A stretch of DNA of 64,000 nt from DASYAN01 sp963727755 (lineage in GTDB: Bacteria > Chloroflexota > Ktedonobacteria > Ktedonobacterales > Ktedonobacteraceae): the NCBI GenBank assembly GCA_963727755.1, contig CAVSHN010000008.1, positions 434,001 to 498,000 on the forward strand, given 5' to 3'. Of the stretch, positions 8,353 to 18,800 are shown one piece after another. Within the stretch, counting starts at the first letter, position 1. Each line of letters begins with the position of its first letter. Under the pieces are notes generated by a model. That model saw nothing but the letters and a program-made list of their open reading frames with translations, was not told the DNA's origin and ran no database searches. The translations under genes and the position numbers were made by a program.

Positions 8353-10474
8353 TTGCCTGTATGGAGGGGATCTGGTGTGCCAACAGTGATCGCATACCGG
8401 TAAACAGATCTTTTATGCGTGTAAGTACTCTTTCCTTGCTTTCGCTAGGTAGAACCGACAGTGGAATAAGCGCTCGTGGATTTGATACTACACTTCTTTC
8501 TTGTGATAACTCAGACTGAGGCTCTTCCTCTTGTTGGATGACTTCTTCCTCAACTTGGACTTCTTCTTGCGCTACCACTTCTGCTCCAGTTTGAAGTTGT
8601 TCTTCTTCCTCCTGCACTGTCCCCTCTTGTTGGGTAACCTCTTCCTCAGCTTGCACCTGTTCTTCTCCATGCGTTATTCTCTCTTCCTCAATTTCTACCT
8701 GTTCTTCTCGTAATACCACTTTTGTGCCTGCTTGAAACTGCTCTTCTTCCTCCTGCACTGCTCCCTCTCGTTGGGCAACCTCTTCCTTAGTTTGAACCTG
8801 CTCTCCTTGCGCAGACACATCTTTTTCAAGAAACTGTTCAGGCTCTACGAACTCTGAAGGAGACTGCATTTCCGCAGTCTCTTCGCTCGAAGATACTATC
8901 AGACCCTCTTCAGCTGGAGCACTAGCAACCGCTTCTTGCAAGGACATGCCATTGGAAGACGCTGCCAGGACCTCCACTACCTGTACAGAAGAACCAGCAG
9001 GCTGTAATATCTCATTCTGCGCTTCGACATGATTAGCTTTCTCTGATGCTCGCTCATTTACCCCTCGCGACTTTCTATGAGATCGCCTTTTCTTTTTTAT
9101 CTGCTCATCTTTATTTGTCAATATTTCTTCAGAAACTTGACTTGATACAATTTTACCTTCTACTACATCTTCGGTCTGTTTGTCTCGAACATATATCTCA
9201 TCCACAGTTACTTCTCCAGTTTGTTTCTCTTGAGAACTCAATGGCCCGGTTTTTATCCCCGACAAGTAGCGCCGTGCTAGCTGTACCTGGATATCTCGAA
9301 TCTGGATTGTTTCATCGTTGGGTTCTCCGTTAGGTTGTGCTTCTTCGCCCATGCTACTTTCATTATTATCCATACCGGAAGAGACAAGTATCTCTTCTAA
9401 CACATTAGGCGCAGATTTGGGACGACGCCCAAAAGTGATGAGTGGACGCCGCACGATAGGCGGTCCCTTCTGTACATCAAGCAACGCTTCCCCTAGCTCA
9501 CCAGCACTTTGAAAACGCTTATCGGGTTCTAAGGCTAGAGCCTGCATCACAACAGCATCAAGAGCACTGCTTACAGAGGAATTGAGATCGCGCGGAGAAC
9601 GCTGCTGATAGCGTCCTCTTAGGTTAGACGATCCTATAGGGTCAGGAGCAATGCCAGTGAGCAAGAGATAAAGAAGAGCACCAAGGCTATAGACATCAGA
9701 GAGACTATCTTCCTGTCCATAGAATATCTCGGGAGCACGGAAGCTAGATTGATACGTCATATTCGATGTTTGGGAAAGCGCATGGCGTACTGTAGTGGGT
9801 ATCCATGACGCCATCAGCGCTGGCTGTCCACTATGATCATGAGAACTCATAATTATTGCATCAGGGTCCAGTTCACCAATGACAATCTGACTCTCATGCA
9901 GAGATTCTACAGCCAAAGCTAGTGCTCTAATCCAAGAGACTGCAATCCGTTCCTTGGGGAGACCAATACCACTTTGTAAGAGATCATGCAGCGTATATGG
10001 CCGAGCAGAACGGATGGGACTAACAGTAGCCTCTTGCTCGTCTAGAGGAAAAGGCCGACCACTAACACTATAAAGATGGCCCTTGGAGTAGTGCAAGGCA
10101 ATCAACGGCGTAACATCAACGATAGGCAGGCCTCGCAACAAATCGTATTCTCGCTGCAATTCTGCACAAGCTAGTTCCCTAGCAGCCTGATCCAGCTCAC
10201 CAATATCAATATCACGAAGCACTACCAGACGTTGGAGCCGCATATCAAAGGCAAAAGAAAGTTGAATTGCAGGGCGACGTCGTATTAAAGAAGTAATACG
10301 GTAGCGTGAAGCAATATCAGATTGATCAGGTAGCAGAGCATTACTATCACATGTCTCCCCCGTATCAATGCGCGTTCCACATTTGCTACAAAATATTGCA
10401 TAAATAGGCAATACTGCATTACAATATCTACAATGTAGATATTGCATCTGTGAAGTGACCGATGTTACACTCAT
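8261..10474 (-). CDS. Zinc-ribbon Ser/Thr pseudokinase with Glu/Gln-rich tail
   Basis: From the ATG at 10474 (AAGGTG ten bases upstream; an ATG at 10501 has no such site) the protein has about 737 residues. It opens with a zinc ribbon (CRYCNAVLPIYAIFCSKC) and then a kinase-like fold to about residue 335. The late-lobe motifs remain (SFRAPEIFYG, SDVYSLGALLYLLLTG), but the VAIK lysine position reads VVLR, the HRDxxxxN loop reads IGELDPDAI, and the DFG site reads MASWI. It is therefore predicted catalytically dead, a scaffold or sensor. The second half is a long low-complexity region with repeated VQEEEEQ-type units. Its partner is unknown. Confidence 0.8.
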   Translation of the reverse strand: MSVTSVTSQMQYLHCRYCNAVLPIYAIFCSKCGTRIDTGETCDSNALLPDQSDIASRYRITSLIRRRPAIQLSFAFDMRLQRLVVLRDIDIGELDQAARELACAELQREYDLLRGLPIVDVTPLIALHYSKGHLYSVSGRPFPLDEQEATVSPIRSARPYTLHDLLQSGIGLPKERIAVSWIRALALAVESLHESQIVIGELDPDAIIMSSHDHSGQPALMASWIPTTVRHALSQTSNMTYQSSFRAPEIFYGQEDSLSDVYSLGALLYLLLTGIAPDPIGSSNLRGRYQQRSPRDLNSSVSSALDAVVMQALALEPDKRFQSAGELGEALLDVQKGPPIVRRPLITFGRRPKSAPNVLEEILVSSGMDNNESSMGEEAQPNGEPNDETIQIRDIQVQLARRYLSGIKTGPLSSQEKQTGEVTVDEIYVRDKQTEDVVEGKIVSSQVSEEILTNKDEQIKKKRRSHRKSRGVNERASEKANHVEAQNEILQPAGSSVQVVEVLAASSNGMSLQEAVASAPAEEGLIVSSSEETAEMQSPSEFVEPEQFLEKDVSAQGEQVQTKEEVAQREGAVQEEEEQFQAGTKVVLREEQVEIEEERITHGEEQVQAEEEVTQQEGTVQEEEEQLQTGAEVVAQEEVQVEEEVIQQEEEPQSELSQERSVVSNPRALIPLSVLPSESKERVLTRIKDLFTGMRSLLAHQIPSIQANADKTAFLFKRVQRFILGEQRHTTMAAASD

Positions 10475-11133
10475 GCTGCTATTACACCTTTTACATGGCA
10501 ATTAGTTCAGCTTGTTGAGATTATACCATATAAAAGTAGATCGGGAGAGTCCTGCTTTACTCTTTGAGAGAGCGAAGCGGAATAGGCATGAGAGCGAGAC
10601 CTAGTACTCACGTAAAGTCGCTATCTGCTCATGTACAATCTCTTACTCGTCATCAAGTATGATCTACGTTGATCTAGCACCCAAGATCTCTATGTCCTCT
10701 CCGCACACGCAGCGAATAGCATAGCGCTCTAAGCGATAACCACGTCATAACATGAGCCCGTCAGCAGAGATTGACGGGTGTGCTGAATTTTGAGCATCGC
10801 TGCCAGATTTCAAAAACTTTCCCTCCTTCCTCCCATAAATTTTGAGATTTCGCTTGTATACTCTCCATAGGCTAGTAGAAAAGTTGTAGCAACATACACA
10901 TACTTTGCCGTACACTTTATCTAGAATTTCTCAACAAGATGTATTTTCCATTGACGGCATGCGTCAAACCTGGTTGACAGTTTCTGACAAACTGAATCGC
11001 AGAAAGTGCCTTGCCAAGAGGCTTTAGAGATATCTGTGACTCTTCAAACTGTCAACTCAATCTACCCTCAACTTGACGCTTGCCTAATGACTAATTGTTT
11101 TTATGATGATTTGACAAAAAGGAGAGTCATTCG
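10475..11133. other. Gene-free stretch with inverted and direct repeats
   Basis: No supported gene. The right half is rich in TTGAC/GTCAA words (10931-11120), including the regulatory-type element described separately and a second CAACTTGACGCTTGCC block near 11072. The left half (10502-10800) shows nothing I can name. Confidence 0.5.
10951..10983 (+). promoter_or_regulatory. Shared upstream element, copy 1 (GCGTCAAA-N5-TTGACAGTTT)
   Basis: GCGTCAAA (10961-10968), five bases, then TTGACAGTTT (10974-10983). The same words with the same spacing occur at 12683-12705 before the second gene unit of this locus. Copy 1 also forms an inverted repeat TTGACG-N5-CGTCAA (10951-10967). TTGACA resembles a -35 box but no good -10 box follows at 17 bases, so an operator or activator site is as likely. 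Confidence 0.5.
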
Positions 11134-11988
11134 ATGCTTCGTGATCAAAACATAACTCACCACACCTCACCATCCAATGATACAAGTCGTCAAAAGGAAG
11201 CCGAAAAACACGAATCAGATGTATTACCATCAAATAGTGTCGAGAAGCTTCGTGCCCACCACATGATTGCTAGTGGTCAACATCCAGACAAGTGGCAAGC
11301 TGGCACTGCTGAGGCCTCTACCTCAAGATTAGATGGGCAGAGTGCGAGACCGAAAAGCATGCCAGATTTGATTTTGTGTAAAGAGAGATTAATAGAATTA
11401 GATATTCAAGAGCAAAAGGGAATATTAGATATATCATCAAATATAGAGACAGATAATGAGATTATAGAGAAGATTATTCCTATCATAAGTAAGAGGAAAG
11501 AAATAATTAGTGAGCTACAGCAAAAGTATGATGAACTACACCAAAATTACAACGAACTGCAACGAGAATATAATGAGCTACACCAAGAATATACCATTTT
11601 CGGTGAGGGATACCAAAGGTTAAATGAGTTTCTAAAAGAGCAAGTTAAGAGTGATCAGAAGAAGCAGGAAAAGATACGAAAGATTCAGGAAGAAAGATAT
11701 AGTCTGCTGGAGGCAAAGAGTCAAAATGAACGAGAGATTCTCAAGCTTCGGAAAAATTTGGCTGATCAACAGAAGCAAGCTGATCAGGAGAAAAATGACC
11801 TGGAGAAGACTATTCAAGAGTTGCAGCTGCGTTTAGCTATTAAACAGGACGATCGTCTGGCTAGCACTAGCGAAACGTCTTTTATTGAGAAAGGGGAAGC
11901 TAGCTCATCGCCAACTGGATGTGAAGTGGTCGAGGGCCATGCTGAGCAGAAGCTCCTAGAAACTCTGGAATGCGGTAAACGATACTAA
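11134..11988 (+). CDS. Coiled-coil protein of unknown function (N-terminal part of a probable longer protein)
   Basis: A 284-residue protein with a good AAGGAG site about nine bases before the ATG. Residues 1-85 are polar and probably disordered. From about residue 85 to 240 it is a coiled coil that includes tandem units YDELHQNYNELQREYNELHQ. The family is not recognised. The end may be artificial: near 11965 the +1 frame continues with LWNAVNDTKLLDDDKMKYLD, directly joining the next gene, whereas this frame ends five codons later. I infer one protein of about 490 residues disturbed by a single indel, or a programmed shift. Confidence 0.6.
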   Translation: MLRDQNITHHTSPSNDTSRQKEAEKHESDVLPSNSVEKLRAHHMIASGQHPDKWQAGTAEASTSRLDGQSARPKSMPDLILCKERLIELDIQEQKGILDISSNIETDNEIIEKIIPIISKRKEIISELQQKYDELHQNYNELQREYNELHQEYTIFGEGYQRLNEFLKEQVKSDQKKQEKIRKIQEERYSLLEAKSQNEREILKLRKNLADQQKQADQEKNDLEKTIQELQLRLAIKQDDRLASTSETSFIEKGEASSSPTGCEVVEGHAEQKLLETLECGKRY

Positions 11989-11989
11989 G

Positions 11990-12613
11990 TTGCTTGATGA
12001 TGATAAAATGAAATACCTGGATTATGGTTTATGTGCATTTATTCTCAGTACTGATCCAGCCAAAAGATGGCTTATGGCAAAGGGTTATAATGAAATTCTT
12101 GAAAGAGGTGACCGCATTGAATTTGTTAGATCTTATATAGATGACTATATTCGTTGTGGTCGCATTAAAGATTTAAAAGAAGAATTTGCTAAGTACCATG
12201 ATATAATAAAATATGCGAATGAATTTATAAGTACTTCAGAAGGAAAAGAATGGCTTAGCAGTGATGATGGGCAAAAATTCATATCGCTTAAAGAAAGAGG
12301 TTTAGTATTCAATGGGGCAGAAAACGTTAATGATGAATTAAATGGGCTTATGCTAGATAGAATGATAATTAAGGATAATATAGCATGCTTTTTTGTACTA
12401 AAGACTCGGGAAGGGAGAAAATGGTGTAAGGTAAATGGTTATAATAGCATTTTTGACATAAACGATGATAAACTGTTGGGATCTGAAGTAAAGCTTGCAA
12501 ATAAGTTTTTGACTACTTCAGAAGGAAAGGCATGGCTTAACAGTGAATATGGACAGAAATTCAGACAACTTATGAAACATGGTTTAGTAGTATGCGCAAA
12601 TTATTGGAAATAA
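11990..12613 (+). CDS. Unknown protein with two TSEGKxWL repeats
   Basis: A 207-residue frame (TTG at 11990 or ATG at 12008) placed two bases after the stop of the previous gene and in its +1 frame. It consists of an internal duplication: FISTSEGKEWLSSDDGQKF with KERGLV matches FLTTSEGKAWLNSEYGQKF with KHGLV, and each is preceded by a related unit (AFILSTDPAKRWLMAKGYN and FFVLKTREGRKWCKVNGYN). No catalytic motif, signal peptide or membrane segment is visible. It is probably the C-terminal half of the coiled-coil protein before it. Confidence 0.6.
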   Translation: MLDDDKMKYLDYGLCAFILSTDPAKRWLMAKGYNEILERGDRIEFVRSYIDDYIRCGRIKDLKEEFAKYHDIIKYANEFISTSEGKEWLSSDDGQKFISLKERGLVFNGAENVNDELNGLMLDRMIIKDNIACFFVLKTREGRKWCKVNGYNSIFDINDDKLLGSEVKLANKFLTTSEGKAWLNSEYGQKFRQLMKHGLVVCANYWK

Positions 12614-12681
12614 CGCTAGAAGTAAACTAGCGCGTAATATCACAAATAACAAGATATATATTGATACTTTGATAGTTGGCT

Positions 12682-12705
12682 TGCGTCAAATCAACTTGAC
12701 AGTTT
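12682..12705 (+). promoter_or_regulatory. Shared upstream element, copy 2
   Basis: TGCGTCAAA (12682-12690), five bases, TTGACAGTTT (12696-12705), identical in words and spacing to copy 1 near 10961. It stands about 105 bases before the start of the helical-repeat gene, suggesting that both units are controlled together. Confidence 0.5.
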
Positions 12706-12809
12706 TGTGCTTGAGCAAGGTCAACACTGTCAGGTAGAATCGTTCCTTTTTGACACATGCCTTAATGGAAGAGAACTCTTCTTGCGATGTATTGGAAAGG
12801 AAAATGACT

Positions 12810-15533
12810 ATGGGAATTAATGAAATGAATAGGTCATTGGAAGATCATACGAAACAGACAGAGGAGAGCGTGAAGCCTCGTGATTTTATTCGTCCAGCCT
12901 CTTCACAGGGACAAAAATCTGAAAAACTGCAATTATTGCCCGAACGAGAATTTTTGCTGGGAGGGATGCCGGATAGTGATCGAGCAAGTACGAGTAGGCG
13001 CGTGCGAGCAGAGGACTTGGCCAGCATGTCTGCCAATGAGCAGGTTAAATGGTGCGTGGATGGTGGGCTACATGAGGCATTTGGGCCAGATGGTGACAGC
13101 ACATTGGCTCCAGTCATTCTGGATATGCTGCCTAATGATCAAATACATCATAATGCGCGTAGTGGTATAGCGCAGGGCATGGGTACAATACTAGCTGCGC
13201 ATTACGACGAGGATATAGTCCAAAAAATGATGGATATGCTGCGTAGTGATCAAGTGCATCATAATGTGCGTAGTGGTATAGCGCAGGGAATGGGCACAAT
13301 ACTAGCTGCGCATTACAAAGATGGTAAATTCCGACAAATGATGGATATGCTGTATAATGGTGATCTAATACCTGATGAGGTACGTTTGGGTGTAGCACAG
13401 GGAGTTGGCACAATACTAGCTGCACATTACGACGATAGCAAAGTCCAACATATGATACATAGTTTGCGTGATAATCAAATACCTAGTGATGTGCTTATCA
13501 GCATATCTCGGGCAATAGGAACAATACTAGCTACAAATTATAACAATCTCAGATTCCAAGATATGATGGATATGCTGCATAATAATCAAATACCTAGCAA
13601 TGTGCGTGGCAGTATAGCCCAGGAAATAGGCACAATACTAGCCGCACATTACGACGATAGCAAAGTCCACCGTATGCTGTATAGTTTGCGTGATAATCAA
13701 ATACCTAATGATGTGCGTAGCAGTATAGCGCAGGGAATAGGGACAATACTAGCTGCTAATTATAACAAGATCAGATTCCAAGATATGATGCGTAGCTTAC
13801 GTGATAATCAAATACCTAGCGATGTGCGTGGCAGTATAGCGCAGGGAATAGGCATAATGCTAGCTGCACATTACGACGATGGTGAAGTCCAACGTATGAT
13901 GGATATGCTGCATGATAATCAAATACCCGAGGATATACGTTTTGGTGTATCACAGGCAATGGGCACAATAATAGCTTCACGTTACAATGATAGCAAAGTC
14001 CACCGTATGCTGTATAGTTTGCTCAATAATCAAATACCTAATGATGTGCGTAGCAATATAGCCAAGTCAATAGGAACAATACTAGCTGCTAATTATAACA
14101 AGGCCAGAATCCAAGATATGATGGATATACTGAAGAATAACCAAATACCTGATTCAGTACATTTTGGCATAGCGCATGGAATAGGCACAATACTAGCTGC
14201 ACATTACGACGAGGAAATAGTCCAACGTATGAAGGATATGCAGCTTAGGAATCAAACACATGATTGGGTACGTAGCGGTATGGCACAAGGAATGCGCACA
14301 ATATCAGCATCACATTATGATGAAGGTAAAGTCCAACGTATGATGAACATGCTTTCTAGTAATCAAATAGATTATAATAATCTTGATAATATAGCATATG
14401 GAATAGGCACAATAATAAAAATACGCACTAAAACACAGATTGATAATGATATGCGTATTAGCAAGTCAAGGTCCTCAGAACGCCCACGGAGGGATGCCCC
14501 AGCTACATCCTCCAGTGAGGCATCATCATCTCGCAGCACTCGTGAGTCAAGGTCGCCTGAACGGAGATTAATGCTTGATCAAATGAAAAAAGCTCTCGAT
14601 GAAAATTATCAGATGAGAGAGAGAGAGGATAAGTTAAAACATGAAATGCGAATAATTCAGCAAGATCACCAGGAACAGCTCGCAAAGATGCAGCAAGAGC
14701 GCGACCAAGCCCAAGGGGAACTCAGGGAGGCACGGCAAGAGCGCGACCAAGCCCAAGGGGAACTCAGGGAGACACGGCAAGAGCGCGACCAAGCCCAAGG
14801 GGAACTCAGGGAGACACGGCAAGAGCGCGATCAAGCCCAAGGGGAACTCAGGGAGGCACGGCAAGAGCGCGATCAAGCCCAGAGAGAACTTACTTCAGCT
14901 CAGAAACAGCTCAGCCAATTGCAAATTCAAGAGGAGCAGAGCAGACAGACATGGGATAGACTCTATGATATTCTGATGAATGCGCCAGGACAACTAGGCC
15001 GACCGTACGAGAGAGGTCAATCATCAAGGGGAGATGTGAGAGACGAGGATACTTTGCCAACAACTGTAGAGGGCATGGAGGGAGAATTAGAGAGAGAACG
15101 AAGAATGCTGCAAGCTTCACTGCAAGCTTCAAGAGAAAGAGCCCAGCGTCTCCAAGAGCGCATCGAGAGGACTGTGTTGAGAGAGGAGAATCAGCCACTC
15201 AATGACCGACTTAACACACTGCTTAAGTACCGTATTGAGGAAGTCTTAGAGCAACATCGTACTGTTGAGCAAATAAATCCTAATCAAAGACATGAGGAAC
15301 TTCGGCAACTGCTCAGACAGGATTTACTAGATCTCTATCGTAGAACAAGAGATGAGTTTATCCCTCCTCGAGGACTTCTATCACCAATTCAAATAGCACA
15401 AGAGCTTGATGATCAACTTCGGAGTCAACTTCAGAATCAAGCGGGATTAAGTCAGGTATATCTGGATGTGACGGAAGATATCCTACACGATATGACCGGG
15501 AGCAGACCAAATCGCACACCACAGCGGCGCTAG
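12810..15533 (+). CDS. Giant protein of twelve 37-residue helical repeats plus coiled coil, unknown family
   Basis: I place the start at the ATG at 12810 (AAAGG nine bases upstream), giving 907 residues; the open frame reaches back to a TTG at 12750. Residues of about 100-560 are twelve tandem units of about 37, with consensus like MMDMLRDNQIPSDVR then GIAQGIGTILAAHYDDSKVQ. Each unit fits two helices, so a HEAT/ARM-like superhelix is inferred. A Ser/Arg-rich linker (RSSERPRRDAPATSSSEASS) follows, then a coiled coil with 14-residue repeats (ARQERDQAQGELRE), and a helical C-terminus. The unusual repeats, the ASTSR words shared with the gene at 11134 and the shared upstream motif mark a two-unit locus. 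No function can be assigned; a protein-interaction scaffold is likely. Confidence 0.7.
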   Translation: MGINEMNRSLEDHTKQTEESVKPRDFIRPASSQGQKSEKLQLLPEREFLLGGMPDSDRASTSRRVRAEDLASMSANEQVKWCVDGGLHEAFGPDGDSTLAPVILDMLPNDQIHHNARSGIAQGMGTILAAHYDEDIVQKMMDMLRSDQVHHNVRSGIAQGMGTILAAHYKDGKFRQMMDMLYNGDLIPDEVRLGVAQGVGTILAAHYDDSKVQHMIHSLRDNQIPSDVLISISRAIGTILATNYNNLRFQDMMDMLHNNQIPSNVRGSIAQEIGTILAAHYDDSKVHRMLYSLRDNQIPNDVRSSIAQGIGTILAANYNKIRFQDMMRSLRDNQIPSDVRGSIAQGIGIMLAAHYDDGEVQRMMDMLHDNQIPEDIRFGVSQAMGTIIASRYNDSKVHRMLYSLLNNQIPNDVRSNIAKSIGTILAANYNKARIQDMMDILKNNQIPDSVHFGIAHGIGTILAAHYDEEIVQRMKDMQLRNQTHDWVRSGMAQGMRTISASHYDEGKVQRMMNMLSSNQIDYNNLDNIAYGIGTIIKIRTKTQIDNDMRISKSRSSERPRRDAPATSSSEASSSRSTRESRSPERRLMLDQMKKALDENYQMREREDKLKHEMRIIQQDHQEQLAKMQQERDQAQGELREARQERDQAQGELRETRQERDQAQGELRETRQERDQAQGELREARQERDQAQRELTSAQKQLSQLQIQEEQSRQTWDRLYDILMNAPGQLGRPYERGQSSRGDVRDEDTLPTTVEGMEGELERERRMLQASLQASRERAQRLQERIERTVLREENQPLNDRLNTLLKYRIEEVLEQHRTVEQINPNQRHEELRQLLRQDLLDLYRRTRDEFIPPRGLLSPIQIAQELDDQLRSQLQNQAGLSQVYLDVTEDILHDMTGSRPNRTPQRR
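14693..14890 (+). repeat. 42-bp coding minisatellite
   Basis: Units beginning GCAAGAGCGCGA(C/T)CAAGCC start at 14693, 14735, 14777, 14819 and 14861 (the last partial), period 42. They encode the 14-residue coiled-coil repeat and are almost identical at DNA level, so copy number probably varies. Confidence 0.9.
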
Positions 15534-15644
15534 CCAGATCATCTAGACTCGTCTGGCAAGCATGCTCAGGACCCCAATAGTGAGCCGATGAAGTTTCTCA
15601 GGTTTCTAGGACGCCTGGGCAAGCAAAGCCGATAAGGCCACATT

Positions 15645-15690
15645 AGAGCGGCACCCAGTACCACGCCACTGTGCCGCTCTGGTCTTTTTT
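15645..15690 (+). terminator. Rho-independent terminator after the helical-repeat gene
   Basis: AGAGCGGCAC (15645-15654) pairs perfectly with GTGCCGCTCT (15671-15680) and is followed by GGTCTTTTTT. It ends transcription of the 11.1-15.5 kb locus and separates it from the methyltransferase gene. Confidence 0.85.
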
Positions 15691-15814
15691 GCCAGCTTTG
15701 TTATTTCTATACCGCCTACTCGTTGGAATCGTGTGCAGTATTTATTGGAGAGGCATTCTCACTATCATATCCCGTGCATAAGCACTGACTCTCTTGAAAA
15801 GGACGTAGGTACCC

Positions 15815-18800
15815 ATGTCAACAGATCGCCGTGTCGCACGCCAACACGCCGAATGGCTCTCCCTGATCGAGGTTTCCGGCCCCTTCCTCAGCATGCCCGT
15901 CTTGCTCGAAAAGTTTCCCTCAAGGGCTGGATCTCACAGACGATGAGGGCACGATCCGCCGCCGTGTACGTCTGGCCTATGATGAGTGGATTGAGAACCA
16001 GGAAAGCTATCAGCCTGACCCAGCCATCCATACCCAATGGTTGCGTTTCGTGCTCGAAGAAGTGCTCGAGATGCGCCCCGACGCCATCCTGGAAGGTCAA
16101 CAAATTCCCGCCAATCTATGCTATGAGGCCAAAGAACACAGCGAGATCCTGCGTCCTTTGATGGTCATTCGCTCACCTTATGAGCCCAAACCACGCTTGC
16201 TCATCGAACTCTCTGCACACAAGCAAGACCTATCCAAAGCTATTGATGGCAAACGCTGGAAAGCCTCGCCCACGACACGCATGATGGAACTCCTGCGTCA
16301 GAGTGGTGTCCGTCTGGGCTTACTCACCAACGGTCGGCAGTGGATGCTCATCGATGCCCCAGCCAACGAGACGACGGGCTACTATAGCTGGGACGCCTCA
16401 TTATGGGCCGAAGAGCCTTTAACGCTGCAAGCCTTTCGCAGCCTGCTGAGCATGTCGCGTTTCTTCAACGTGCCTGCCGATGAGACCCTAGAGGCCTTGC
16501 TCACCAAGAGTGCTCTCAAGCAGCAAGAGGTCACCGATCAACTAGGAGATCAGGTCCTGCGAGCTGTCGAGACCCTCGTGCACACCCTTGATCAGCTCGA
16601 CAAAGAAGATCGACGTCTGAAGATGGATCAGCCCTCACTGCTAGCTGGCATCGGGGAAAAGGAACTCTACGAAGCGGCCTTGACTGTCATGATGCGTCTC
16701 GTCTTCCTGCTCTCGGCTGAGGAGCGTGATCTGCTGCCATTGGGAGAGCCGCTCTACGACCAGAACTACGCCGTCTCAACCCTACTCAAACAGTTGCAAG
16801 AGCAAGCCGATCAGCAGGGCGAAGACGTCATGGGTTATCGTTGTGATGCCTGGAGTCGTCTACTCGCCGTCTTCCGCATGGTCTACGGCGGTGTGGAGCA
16901 CCCAAATCTGCACCTGCCAGCCTATGGAGGACGGCTCTTCGATCCCGACCGTTTCCCCTTCTTGGAGGGCCGTCCAACTAGCACCAGCTGGCAAGACTTC
17001 CCAGCCCGTCCACTCAAAATCGACAATCGCACGGTCCTACACCTCCTGAACGCCCTGCAATACCTGCAAGTGCGTGTTGGAGGCATCGTCGAACCGCGCC
17101 GTCTCTCCTTCCGGGGCTTAGACATCGAACAAATTGGACACGTCTATGAAGGTTTGCTTGACCACACAGCAAAACGTGCCGAAACGACCATCCTAGGTCT
17201 GATTGGAACCAGTGACAGTGAGCCAGAAGCCACTCTCCAAGAGCTTGAACAGCACAAAGAGAAGGGCGAAGAAGAATCTCTTGCAGTACCTTGAAGAGAT
17301 CACCGGGCGCAAAGTCACCACCATGCAGAAAAATCTGTCCCAAACCCTGGAAAAGCAGACCGAGCGCAGCAAACTGATGGAAGCCTGTGACAACAAACAA
17401 GCACTCTTTGAACGTATCCTCCCCTTCGCAGGACTGCTCCGCAAAGACACCTTTGGCAACTACGTTATCATCACCCCAGGCTCCATCTACGTCACCCGAG
17501 GCGACGACCGCCGTTCAACGGGCACGCACTACACCCCACGCAGCCTGACCGAGCCCATCGTCCAACACGCCCTTGACCCCCTCGTCTACCTCGGACCCGC
17601 CGAAGGCTGGCCGCGTGAACAATGGCAACTGCGCACAGCCGCCCAAATCCTCGACCTGCGCATCTGCGACATGGCCATGGGTTCGGGAGCCTTCCTGGTG
17701 CAAACCTGCCGCTACCTTTCCGAGAAACTGGTCGAAGCCTGGGAGAAGATCGAACGCGATCTCAATGGGCAGCGTGAGCAGAACGGTCATCCTCCAAAAC
17801 CGCAGATCACCCCCGAGGGGAAACTCTCCGCCGATGAGTCACCAGAGGAACTGGTGCCCCTGGACAGTGAAGAACGCATCACCGTTGCCCGCCGTCTGGT
17901 CAGTGAACGCTGTTTGTATGGTGTGGACAAGAACCCGATGGCCGCCGAGATGGCCAAGCTCTCGCTCTGGCTTATCACGCTCGCCAAAAACAAACCCTTC
18001 ACCTTCCTGGACCACAACCTGCGCTGTGGCGACTCCCTGCTGGGAGCCGACGAACGCCAATTGCACAACGGCTCCCTTGACGCAAAATCCGGCGAGATCA
18101 CCCAGATGTCGCGGATCGGCTATGCGATGCAATACATCCTGCCAACGGTCATCGGCAAGCGTCGCCAGATCGCTACCCTTCCCGACTTTGACATTACCGT
18201 TATTCAGCAAAAAGAGCGCTTGCTCAAAGAGGCCGATCAGGCGCTAGAGATCGTCAAACTCGGTGCAGACCTGCTGATCGGCATTGCCTTGAGCGATACT
18301 AAACGCCGCGAAGGTCTGCAAGGCACACTTGGCATGGACTATGTTGTACTTGCCAAAGCCTTCGACGAGGCCCTCCACCAACGACAAACCGATTTCGGCT
18401 GGGCCGCGAAAAACGCAGAGTTTGCCCGCTTACGTGCCGAGATCGATACGCTGCTCAAGGGGAGGCATCCGTTCCACTGGCCGCTGGAGTTTCCGGAGGT
18501 GTTTGTGGGCAAGGGGGATGATGCTGGCTTTGCTGCAATTGTGGGGAATCCTCCGTTTCAAGGAGGAAAGAAAATAACGGGAGTACTTGGAACAGATTAT
18601 AGAGATTATTTATTGAAGTACTTAGCGAATGGCAAAACGGGCAATGCTGATTTGTGTGCATATTTTATCTTGCGAGCAACCAAGCTAGCACGAAAAGAGG
18701 GGATGTGTGCATTGCTAGCTACTAATACAATTGCCCAAGGGGATACACGTGAGGTGGGACTCGATCAGATTGTAGCTTCTGGTTGGGCTATCCCTCGTGC

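Noticed and set aside
12750..12809. TTG at 12750 as start of the helical-repeat protein
   Set aside because: It has no ribosome-binding site; the ATG at 12810 has AAAGG at a suitable distance.
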